From contig JADKBM010000004.1 of assembly GCA_016715115.1 (NCBI GenBank), positions 248,001 through 312,000 on the forward strand: DNA of 64,000 nt, in the 5' to 3' direction. Position numbers and translations under genes: made by a program. Positions 17,567-24,644 of this stretch are shown in pieces. The notes under the pieces are model-generated. The model saw only the letters and a program-made list of their open reading frames with translations, did not search any database and was not told the DNA's origin. Origin of the DNA: Acidobacteriota bacterium. Its GTDB lineage: Bacteria; Acidobacteriota; Blastocatellia; Pyrinomonadales; Pyrinomonadaceae. How positions within the stretch are numbered: the first letter of the stretch is position 1; each line of letters begins with the position of its first letter.

Positions 17567-17672
17567 TTTCACCTCAACGGAAACCGGAAAAATATCGATC
17601 AAAACTTCTTATGTGAATCGCGGAAATTATAGCGCAGGAGAATGGTTAATGGCGAGAGTCCAATGCAAAGAC

Positions 17673-17711
17673 AAAAAAGTCCGGAACGACCCGCAATCGA
17701 TCGTTCCGGAC
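17673..17711 (-). terminator. Rho-independent terminator of ribA
   Basis: On the minus strand GTCCGGAACG (17711-17702) pairs perfectly with CGTTCCGGAC (17688-17679) and is followed by TTTTTT. It sits 25 bp beyond the ribA stop codon. Confidence 0.9.
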
Positions 17712-17735
17712 GACTGAATAACTCCCAAGAGGCGG

Positions 17736-18389
17736 CTAACTCACAAGCTGAAGCAAATGCCCCATCTGCAATTTCTTTGTCGTCAGATATTTGATGGTGT
17801 TTTTCGAGGGACGGAACTCGATCGGGACACGCTCTTCGATCACCAGGCCGCCGTCGCGCATCGCCTGAAGCTTTTCGGGGTTGTTCGACATTACGCGCAC
17901 GCGGCGGAGACCAAGATCACGGAGGATCTCGACGCACTGGCCGTATTCGCGAAGATCGACACCGAGTCCCAGTTGTTCGTTCGCCTCGATCGTGTCGGCG
18001 CCTTCGTCCTGAAGGGCGTACGCCCGAATCTTGTTGATGATGCCGATGCCGCGGCCTTCCTGATGCTGATAAACGATCGCCCCGCGCCCTTCGCGTCCGA
18101 TCATTTCCATTGCCCTTTGGAGTTGCGGCCCGCAATCGCACTTCGTCGAATGAAAAACATCCCCGGTCAGGCACTGCGAGTGGATCCGGACCAACGCCGG
18201 AATGCGTTCGCTGATTTCTCCTTTGTAAACGCAGACAAACTCTTCCTTACTGATAAGCGAACGATAACCGGCGATGCGAAAATCACCGAATTCGGTCGGA
18301 AGTTTAGCTTCCGCAACCTTTTCTATGGTTCGAGCGTTTGAGAAAAGTGGAATTTCCGGAGCGCATTCTTTTAACAAGTCGGTGATCAT
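17736..18389 (-). CDS. ribA: GTP cyclohydrolase II
   Basis: 217 aa, the length of stand-alone RibA. Zinc ligands C73, C84 and C86 lie in SQCLTGDVFHSTKCDCG. The substrate segment YQHQEGRGIGIINKIRAYAL and the C-terminal LREYGQCVEILRDLGLRRVR ... SNNPEKLQAM motif are conserved. It converts GTP to 2,5-diamino-6-ribosylamino-4-pyrimidinone 5'-phosphate, the first step of riboflavin synthesis. GAGGAG lies 8-9 bp before the ATG. No ribB domain is fused and no FMN riboswitch is evident upstream. It is a single-gene transcript closed by its own terminator. Confidence 0.95.
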   Translation of the reverse strand: MITDLLKECAPEIPLFSNARTIEKVAEAKLPTEFGDFRIAGYRSLISKEEFVCVYKGEISERIPALVRIHSQCLTGDVFHSTKCDCGPQLQRAMEMIGREGRGAIVYQHQEGRGIGIINKIRAYALQDEGADTIEANEQLGLGVDLREYGQCVEILRDLGLRRVRVMSNNPEKLQAMRDGGLVIEERVPIEFRPSKNTIKYLTTKKLQMGHLLQLVS

Positions 18390-18549
18390 AGTTCAAATCT
18401 CCTCTGTCGATGAGCGGTTTGAGCGATTTAAGCTAAACATTTCCACAAAACGATGTCAAGTTTTGAAACTTAAAAATCTACAAGGCGTGATAAAAGTATT
18501 AAATTTGTGAGAAATTTCACATTGAACGGTTTGAGCGAATTTTCTATAC

Positions 18550-18578
18550 TTGACTTTTTTGTAAATATGGTTTAGATT
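18550..18578 (+). promoter_or_regulatory. Sigma-70-type promoter for the PilZ-like gene
   Basis: TTGACT (18550-18555), a 17 bp AT-rich spacer, and TAGATT (18573-18578) lie 68 bp before the ATG at 18646. A strong ribosome-binding site, AAAGGGGGAT, follows at about 18628-18637. Confidence 0.65.
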
Positions 18579-18645
18579 AAACGCGAATTTGAGAGATCAC
18601 GGAGATCTTTCGATGACGAGTACAAGAGAAAGGGGGATATAAATT

Positions 18646-19047
18646 ATGGCAAATTTACATATTACTGAAACAGCAATCAAATCTCCGTTCAATCAGCGCA
18701 TTATGGCGAACCTTGCGGTTCAGGCCAGCTGGGTTGATAAAGAAAGCGGAGAAACGGTCAACGTCAACGGAGTTACCGAAAACGTCGGCGAAACAAGCAC
18801 TCTCGTGAGTCTCGAGTTTTTGCCGCCGGTCGGAAGCGAAGTTCAATTGCGGATCTTCGAAAACGAAGAAGCGATCATTGAAGTCCCGACGGAAGTTATC
18901 CGTGTCGAACGCGATCCGAGCCAACCGCTTGCAGCACTTTCGATCCTGGACAACGTCAAGAAGTGGAAGTCGATCGTGATGACCGCCGCCGAGACCTGGG
19001 TCACCAGGCACTGGCAATTGAACTACGAAGAAGAGTGGGTCAACTAG
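18646..19047 (+). CDS. Small PilZ-like soluble protein
   Basis: 133 aa, no signal peptide or helix. The stretch SGETVNVNGVTENVGETSTLVSLEF... is split here: a strand region (VQASWVD), a turn (NVGETSTLVSLEF), and PPVGSEVQLRIF, which resemble the second half of PilZ barrels. The basic RxxxR loop that binds cyclic-di-GMP is absent, so it may be a non-binding PilZ-like adaptor. Good promoter, ribosome-binding site and terminator make it a well-defined single-gene unit and suggest high expression. The family assignment is tentative. Confidence 0.7.
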   Translation: MANLHITETAIKSPFNQRIMANLAVQASWVDKESGETVNVNGVTENVGETSTLVSLEFLPPVGSEVQLRIFENEEAIIEVPTEVIRVERDPSQPLAALSILDNVKKWKSIVMTAAETWVTRHWQLNYEEEWVN

Positions 19048-19111
19048 GTTTCCGACAGAGGATTGTGGACTTCGGATCTGATCCTCGATTTGAACTTCGT
19101 CCCAACGATAA

Positions 19112-19147
19112 CGAAAGAGCGGAGAACCAGTATTTCTCCGCTCTTTT
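19112..19147 (+). terminator. Rho-independent terminator after the PilZ-like gene
   Basis: GAAAGAGCGGAGAA (19112-19125) pairs with TTCTCCGCTCTTTTC (19133-19147). The stem is long and GC-rich and ends in TCTTTTCGTG. Confidence 0.9.
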
Positions 19148-19151
19148 CGTG

Positions 19152-19411
19152 TCAGATTCCAAGGATTCCGGAATCCGGATTCCAGAGATTCCGGATTCCA
19201 GATTCCAGAGATTCCGGACTGGGAATCCCGAATCGCGTTTCAATCGCGTCGAGTCGGTACCATCTGCGGTAGCGGATGGTTGGTTGCGGCACTCCCGGAC
19301 CGAAGTATTGATGCCAACCGATCTTCAACCATCCGCTACCGCAGATGGTACTGACTCGTCCCGGCCCCGAATACCAAGAACCCGTGGGTTTTTCAAAGCT
19401 CCCGAATCTGG
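19152..19411. repeat. GATTCCx short-period repeats plus inverted repeat family B, copy 1
   Basis: 19152-19225 contains GATTCCAGA/GATTCCGG units. Then comes a ~190 bp block nearly identical to 20663-20863. Its core is an inverted repeat: GTCGGTACCATCTGCGGTAG at 19252 and its mirror ending GTACTGAC at 19355, 30 bp arms with one or two mismatches. The block ends with TTTTTCAAAGCTCCCGAATC. Confidence 0.85.
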
Positions 19412-19482
19412 AATTTCCTGGAAGCTGGAGATTGTCGCGGCAAACTGCGATCGTTGTTAAGGCATCTTTATCTTTTTATATA

Positions 19483-20541
19483 ATGAAATACTTAACTTTC
19501 GTCATTCTTCTGTTATTCGTCGTCGGTGCGGTTGCTGCGCAAACGTTGCCCGAAAAGCCTTTGACGCAGGCGGAATACGTCAAACGTCTTTACGAGATTC
19601 AAAAATCACCTTCGATGGCTGACGAACTCATCGCCGAACTTCGGCGGCGCGGGATCGGGTTTGAGATCACGGACGGCATCCGCGGACTGACGACGTCGAA
19701 GAGCCGCAACAACGCCGAACTCAAACGGGCGCTCGAGGAAGCCGCGCGCCGAAAAGCGAATCCCGACGCGGCCAAACTGCCTTCGAAGGAAGAATCCGAC
19801 ACGATTCTCGGAAAAGCGCGCGAGGCCGCGCTTCTCGCGCTTGAGGAAATGCCCGACTTTGTCGTCAAACAGCAGATCCAGCGTTCGGCCGCCTACGCCG
19901 GGACCAACAATTTCCGCAATCTTGACCGGCTTGTCGTCGCCGTGAGCTATCGCGCCGACGGAAGGGAGGAGTACAAACTTCTCTCGCGCAACGGCGTGAT
20001 TCAAGAGAATCCGCAGGCGAAAGGCAGCTACGAGGAAGTTGGCGGGACGAGTTCGACCGGGGAGTTCGTGACCGTCCTTTCGAAGATCTTCAAACCCGAA
20101 AGCGAAACTGAATTCACGGTCGCCGACACCGATCTGATCCGCCTGCGCAAGGCCGTTGTTTTCGATTTCTCGATCGAACGCGACAAGGCCCAACAGGCGC
20201 TCATCGCCGCCGGAACGATCACCGACTCGACGATTACCGGAATGAAGGGAAAGGTCTGGATCGATCGCGAGAACTTTCGTGTTTTGAAGATCGAAAGCGA
20301 TGCGACCGAGATCCCGGAGACATTCCCGATTCGCGCCGCGCGCCGGATCATCGATTACGAATGGGTCAAGATCAACGATCTCGATTATCTGCTGCCATCC
20401 GTTTCCGATGTCCGTCTGACGTTTCGCGAAAGCAAGCAGGTTTTCGAGACCAGAAACCTGATCCGCTTCAAGGGTTATCAGAAATATGGTTCGGAAGTTC
20501 GCATTCTCGACGGCGACGAAGAAGAAGTGAAAAACCCATGA
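19483..20541 (+). CDS. Secreted protein of unknown function
   Basis: 352 aa from the ATG at 19483, which begins a clear signal peptide (MKYLTFVILLLFVVGAVAAQ). The longer upstream reading frame passes through repeat B and is not coding. After the signal come a charged helical region (residues about 20-115: AEYVKRLYEIQKS, ALEEAARRKANPD) and a beta-rich domain with LDRLVVAVSYRADGREEYKL, GKVWIDRENFRVLKIESDAT and DLDYLLPSVSDVRLTF. The latter recalls LolA-like sheets used in lipoprotein-sorting proteins, but I cannot name the family. Similar proteins are common in Acidobacteriota. The gene is flanked on both sides by copies of repeat B. Confidence 0.75.
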   Translation: MKYLTFVILLLFVVGAVAAQTLPEKPLTQAEYVKRLYEIQKSPSMADELIAELRRRGIGFEITDGIRGLTTSKSRNNAELKRALEEAARRKANPDAAKLPSKEESDTILGKAREAALLALEEMPDFVVKQQIQRSAAYAGTNNFRNLDRLVVAVSYRADGREEYKLLSRNGVIQENPQAKGSYEEVGGTSSTGEFVTVLSKIFKPESETEFTVADTDLIRLRKAVVFDFSIERDKAQQALIAAGTITDSTITGMKGKVWIDRENFRVLKIESDATEIPETFPIRAARRIIDYEWVKINDLDYLLPSVSDVRLTFRESKQVFETRNLIRFKGYQKYGSEVRILDGDEEEVKNP

Positions 20542-20943
20542 GGGATCTGGGATTTGGGGTTTGGGATTTGGGATTTGGGAATTGGGATTCCAAATTCCAA
20601 GGTTCGAGATTCCAAGATTCCAGATCCGAATTCAAGATTCCAGAATTCCAAGGGTTCCAGACTGGAAATCCCGAATCGCATTGCAATCGCGTCGAGTCGG
20701 TACCATCTGCGGTAGCGGATGGTTGGTTGCGGCACTCCCGGACCGAAGTATTGATGCCAACCTATCTTCAACCATCCGCTACCGCAGATGGTACTGACTC
20801 GTCCCGGCCCCGAATACAAAGAACCCGTGGGTTTTTCAAAGCTCCCGAATCTGGAATTTCTGGAATCTGGAATATCCGGAATTTGGAATTTCTGGAATCT
20901 GGAATTTCTGGAATCCGGAATCTCCCAAATCCCGAATCCGATA
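20541..20943. repeat. Heptamer repeats and inverted repeat family B, copy 2
   Basis: 20545-20590 has GGGATTT(G) heptamers; 20590-20662 has ATTCCAx units. 20663-20863 duplicates the block at 19221-19411: arms at 20696-20725 and 20769-20798 with only scattered differences. 20860-20930 returns to TGGAATT/TCTGGAATC units. Confidence 0.85.
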
Positions 20944-21081
20944 TCAGTAGAAGTAATAGATCAACGCCGGGACGATAAGCCAGAGCAGGCCCTTGATCAA
21001 GAAGAACAGAAAACCGATCACGCCGACGCGCTTGAGCCAGGTCGCTACATCGGCTTTTTCATCTTGCGGCTTCTCGTTCAT
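20944..21081 (-). CDS. Small single-helix membrane protein
   Basis: 45 aa from an ATG at 21081: MNEKPQDEKADVATWLKRVG, then one hydrophobic helix containing FLFFLIKGLLWLIVPALIYY. An acidic, basic and then hydrophobic layout typical of small tail-anchored proteins. A longer in-frame extension to 21276 overlaps the 5' end of the opposite gene and is unlikely. The stop codon lies where the repeat block begins. Function unknown. Confidence 0.55.
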   Translation of the reverse strand: MNEKPQDEKADVATWLKRVGVIGFLFFLIKGLLWLIVPALIYYFY

Positions 21082-21130
21082 CTCATTCAAAATAGACCTT
21101 TCCTGAATTCTTTTCAATTTCTTTCTCGAT

Positions 21131-22546
21131 ATGAAAAAGATCTTTCTTCGATTTACCGTTGCGGGCTTTTGTCTTATCCTCATCTCAACTGCCGTCGCGG
21201 CGCAGATCACCGCGCCGAAACAAGACAAACGTGAGGCTGATTTGCTCGAACTCGTCAAGCTCGATAGATCCATCAAACTCGATATTCGCTACGCCCGGAC
21301 GGACAACTTCGTCGGAAAGGTCGTCTATTCCGAGGCGCGCGCCTTTTTGCAGCGCCCGGCTGCGGAAGCGCTTGTTCGCGTTCATAAACAACTCAAAAAA
21401 CAGGGCCTCGGACTTGCCATCTTCGACGGCTATCGTCCGTGGTCGGTAACGAAACTCTTTTGGGAGGTCACGCCGGCCGATCAGCGCAAATACGTCGCAA
21501 ATCCAAAGACCGGATCGCGCCACAATCGCGGCTGTGCGGTCGACCTCACACTTTACGATCGAAAAACGGGAAAACTGGTTCCGATGCCCTCGGAATTCGA
21601 CGAATTCAACGAACGCTCGTCACCCGACTTCAAAGGCGGAACCGACGAGGAACGCCGAAACCGCGATCTTTTGCGCCGTTCGATGGAGGTCGAAGGATTC
21701 ACGGTCAACTCCGACGAATGGTGGCATTTCGACTACAAGGACTGGCAGTCATACTCGATCTACGACATTTCGTTCGATGACGCCGGCTCGCTCGACCGCA
21801 AGCCGAAACCGCCATCGGTCAGGGTCGAAAAGAGTTGGAAAAAGTTCTTTGACGATGCCGGCGTCACCGGCGGAACCTATGTTTACGACCTGAATCAAAA
21901 CAAGCTCACGGTCTACGACAGGAAACGCCTCGACACCGAGTTCATCCCGGCGTCGACGTCAAAGATCATACACTCGTTGATCTTTCTCGATTCGGGCGCC
22001 ATCAAAGATGAGAACGAAACGTTGAAATGGGACGGAACCGTTCATCGCATCGAGGCCTGGAACCGCGATCAGAACCTTCGCACCGCGTTCAAGGCCTCGG
22101 CCGTGTGGTTCTATCTCGATGTTTCGCGCCGGCTTACGAAAGACGCGATGCAGCGATACTATGACGCCGCGAAATACGGAAATCGAAGTACTGAAGGCTT
22201 CGGCGATCCGTATTGGGTCAAAGGCGACCTGCGGATCACGCCGCGCCAGCAAATCGATTTTCTGGTGAATTTTCACCGCAACCGACTTCCCTTTTCGCCG
22301 CAGGTCATCAATATCGTGAAAGACATTATGATCGAGGAAAAGACGGCAAACTACACGCTCCGCGCAAAAACCGGATGGGCCGATGCGTACACTCCGCAGG
22401 TCGGCTGGTGGGTCGGCTACGTCGAGCGCGCCGGCAACGCCTATTTCTTCGCGACCGAACTCGACATCAAGTCCGACGCCGACGCTCCGAAGCGCAAAGA
22501 GATCACGCGGGCGATTCTCAAAAGTATGGGGATCATTGAGAACTGA
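21131..22546 (+). CDS. Exported fusion: VanX-type D-Ala-D-Ala dipeptidase plus class D beta-lactamase-like domain
   Basis: 471 aa. A signal peptide (MKKIFLRFTVAGFCLILIST, cleaved near AVAA) is followed by a VanX/DdpX M15D domain (about 30-215): YRP with R102, SRHNRGCAVD giving zinc ligands H131 and D138, and DEWWH with catalytic E196 and ligand H199. A second domain (about 232-470) has all serine-beta-lactamase class D boxes: S275-T-S-K278, S323-A-V, Y349-G-N and K413-T-G. The first domain should hydrolyse D-Ala-D-Ala; the second should acylate beta-lactams or D-Ala-D-Ala stems (OXA or BlaR-sensor/transpeptidase-like). Both parts look catalytically complete. Either peptidoglycan recycling or antibiotic defence would fit. 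Confidence 0.9.
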   Translation: MKKIFLRFTVAGFCLILISTAVAAQITAPKQDKREADLLELVKLDRSIKLDIRYARTDNFVGKVVYSEARAFLQRPAAEALVRVHKQLKKQGLGLAIFDGYRPWSVTKLFWEVTPADQRKYVANPKTGSRHNRGCAVDLTLYDRKTGKLVPMPSEFDEFNERSSPDFKGGTDEERRNRDLLRRSMEVEGFTVNSDEWWHFDYKDWQSYSIYDISFDDAGSLDRKPKPPSVRVEKSWKKFFDDAGVTGGTYVYDLNQNKLTVYDRKRLDTEFIPASTSKIIHSLIFLDSGAIKDENETLKWDGTVHRIEAWNRDQNLRTAFKASAVWFYLDVSRRLTKDAMQRYYDAAKYGNRSTEGFGDPYWVKGDLRITPRQQIDFLVNFHRNRLPFSPQVINIVKDIMIEEKTANYTLRAKTGWADAYTPQVGWWVGYVERAGNAYFFATELDIKSDADAPKRKEITRAILKSMGIIEN

Positions 22547-22686
22547 GAACGATTGGAGCGCAAGCGTCCCCGCTTGCAACGGCGTAAAACGCCGTAAGGC
22601 CGTTGAACTTATTGCGCTCTTTTACCGGACGCCGTTCGCGCTCCGCGCTCATTGCAAGCGGGGACGCTTGCGCTCCAATCGTTCTC
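22545..22686. repeat. Perfect 35 bp inverted repeat, family C
   Basis: Arms 22545-22579 (starting GAGAACGATTGGAGCGCAAG) and 22652-22686 are exact reverse complements over 35 bp. The 72 bp loop has its own short palindrome (ACGGCGTAAAACGCCGT). It begins at the 3' end of the VanX-OXA gene and could act as a terminator, although no T-run follows. Confidence 0.85.
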
Positions 22687-22772
22687 CGCTCTCCGTTCTC
22701 ACTTCTCCGTTCTCCGTTCTCCGTTCTCAATTCTCAGTTCTCACTTCTCAGTTCTCACTTCTCCGTTCTCAG
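22681..22772. repeat. Heptamer tandem array (GTTCTCC/GTTCTCA/CTTCTCA)
   Basis: About 13 units of 7 bp with variable first and last bases, immediately after repeat C and ending ~25 bp before the next start codon. Confidence 0.85.
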
Positions 22773-22799
22773 TTCCGAGTTGTGGTAGAATCCCAAAAC

Positions 22800-23024
22800 A
22801 TGAGCGAGCATACGGAGGAAGAAGCATTACTGGAATTCGGAAAGCGCGTCCAGCGCTGTTTCGGATGTTTTGTGGCTTATCATTTGAAAGATATGTATCT
22901 GGGCGAAGAGGCATCGTTCTTCTGCGATTACTGCAAGGACGATTCGATGTTTCATTTCGACGTTTTTTCGAAAATGATGGACATTTCGAAGATCCGTGAA
23001 GTCGCCGACAATCACCATCATTAA
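22800..23024 (+). CDS. Small CxxC-pair (zinc-ribbon-like) protein
   Basis: 74 aa from the ATG at 22800, the first start after the heptamer array. C20-x2-C23 (RCFGCF) and C42-x2-C45 (FCDYCK) look like one zinc ribbon; the tail is acidic and ends NHHH. Soluble. The stop codon overlaps the next start as TAATG, so translation is coupled to the FHA protein; it may be a partner of that protein. No known family recognised. Confidence 0.7.
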   Translation: MSEHTEEEALLEFGKRVQRCFGCFVAYHLKDMYLGEEASFFCDYCKDDSMFHFDVFSKMMDISKIREVADNHHH

Positions 23025-24514
23025 TGTCGCGTGTCCTACTGAACATTCGCGGACCGTACGAAACCAAGACCGTTGAAGTCGAGAACGAGGTTTCGATCGG
23101 ACGAACTGACGCTTCGAGTGTCGTTATCGACGACGCCGGACTGTCGCGCAAAAACACGACGTTTTTCCGCGACGGCGACGACGTGCTCGTCGTTGACGAG
23201 AATTCGACCAACGGAACGATTCTGAACGGCGAGAGACTTGTCGGCGCGCCGAAGATCGTAAAGAACGGCGACGAGGTAAAACTCGGCAACGGTACGACGA
23301 TCCGCGTCGAGTTTGAAACGTCGTCGGCCCGACCAACTACGTCCGCGCCCGCGACCGCTCCGGTGGCAACAACACCGTCGCCCGTCGCCAAAAAATCGCA
23401 AATCAAGAAGCAGAAATCCGAAATCCAAAATCAGACGATGCTGATCGCGGCGATCGGACTGTCGGTGGTGATCGTTGCGCTCGGGGCGATCGCGCTCGTG
23501 ATCGTCAACAACACGAACATCGGCGAATCGAATGGCGGCCGCAATCTGCCGCCGCAGCCCGAAGGATTGCTGATCCCGATCCGCGTGACCGATCCGCTTG
23601 GGGGCGAAGACCCCGACGATCTCGACGACCTGATCGCTTCGTGGGAAGTCGAGGAAAAAGAACTCGACCTCAAAACGCTGCAGGACGTAAAGGTTTCCGA
23701 GACGGATGCCTCGGGCGACGAGAAATATCTTGAAGTTACCGCCGCGTTTCTTGCGAACCGCAAGGCAAAATCGTTCGAAGCTCGTAGCGGAGTGACCGGA
23801 ATATCGCCGCCCGGATTGAAAGTTCCGGCAGAGCTTCGCGGCGACGGAGTCGTTAAGCAAAAATTGAAACTGGCGCAGATGAAGAGCACAGGCTATCGCC
23901 AACCGCTCGATTTCTCGGATCTCGCACAAAAGCGGCTTGCGCGCGAACTGATCGAAATGCCGATGGCGACCGACAGTTTCTACCTCGAAGTCGGCGGAAG
24001 CGCGACAACCGAGCCGTTCACTTCGTTCAGTTTTGAGACCGGCGACGTTCCGATCCAGTCAGGATCCGCGAAGTTTCAGCCCCTCATCAGCCTCGCTTCG
24101 AAATACGGAGTAAGCCTCGACAACCCGACCGATCGCAAACAGATCCGGATGCGTCTCCTAAGAATGTTCAACAAAGGCGCGAAACCCGTACTTGAGGAGG
24201 TCGCGCGAGCCTATTACGAGAAATACAACCGCCCGCTTCGGGTTACCAGCCTGACGCGTTCGATGGACTACCAGATCAGTCTCAACAAGACCAACGCGAA
24301 CTCCTTCAAGGTCCGCGATGCCAATTCGCTTCCCCCGCATACGTCGGGCTGCGCGTTCGACCTTGCGCGCAAGCATATGACCGTCGACGAACAGAACTTC
24401 GTAATGGAAAAACTCGCCGAAATGGAACGCGCGAGAAAACTCGACGCGCTGATCGAATATGGTACGAATGCCTGTTGGCACATCTTCATCTATTACGACG
24501 GCGTCGCGCCGTGA
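23024..24514 (+). CDS. FHA-domain membrane protein with extracytoplasmic M15-like (DUF5715) domain
   Basis: 496 aa. Residues 1-90 are a forkhead-associated domain (VSIGRTDASSVVIDDAGLSR, DENSTNGTILNGERL) that binds phosphothreonine in the cytoplasm. A low-complexity linker (about 95-140) includes a heptamer-derived SQIKKQKSEIQNQ tract. One membrane helix (about 143-168) follows. The C-terminal domain (about 360-496) has VTSLTRSMDYQ, LPPHTSGCAFDLARK and CWHIFIYYD, matching M15/DUF5715 peptidoglycan peptidase-like boxes. The design links intracellular Ser/Thr phosphorylation to wall cleavage or wall binding. Catalytic completeness cannot be confirmed by eye. Confidence 0.8.
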   Translation: MSRVLLNIRGPYETKTVEVENEVSIGRTDASSVVIDDAGLSRKNTTFFRDGDDVLVVDENSTNGTILNGERLVGAPKIVKNGDEVKLGNGTTIRVEFETSSARPTTSAPATAPVATTPSPVAKKSQIKKQKSEIQNQTMLIAAIGLSVVIVALGAIALVIVNNTNIGESNGGRNLPPQPEGLLIPIRVTDPLGGEDPDDLDDLIASWEVEEKELDLKTLQDVKVSETDASGDEKYLEVTAAFLANRKAKSFEARSGVTGISPPGLKVPAELRGDGVVKQKLKLAQMKSTGYRQPLDFSDLAQKRLARELIEMPMATDSFYLEVGGSATTEPFTSFSFETGDVPIQSGSAKFQPLISLASKYGVSLDNPTDRKQIRMRLLRMFNKGAKPVLEEVARAYYEKYNRPLRVTSLTRSMDYQISLNKTNANSFKVRDANSLPPHTSGCAFDLARKHMTVDEQNFVMEKLAEMERARKLDALIEYGTNACWHIFIYYDGVAP

Positions 24515-24644
24515 TCGGCCGATCAGAATCCACGCCGCGTCGATCAGGCATTCAATCCCGGCTGGACGAGCCGCGCCAGTCGGGAAAACTACTCAAATCG
24601 TAGGCGGCTTTACGTCCTCCCGCTAACTCCCTAAACTTGAGTCA

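Noticed and set aside
18390..18545. FMN riboswitch upstream of ribA
   Set aside because: The conserved RFN-element helices (such as AGGGYC...) are absent, and the leader is AT-rich without matching stems.
20944..21276. 110 aa minus-strand ORF
   Set aside because: Only the last 45 codons resemble a protein (single helix); the rest is antisense to the signal peptide of the VanX fusion.
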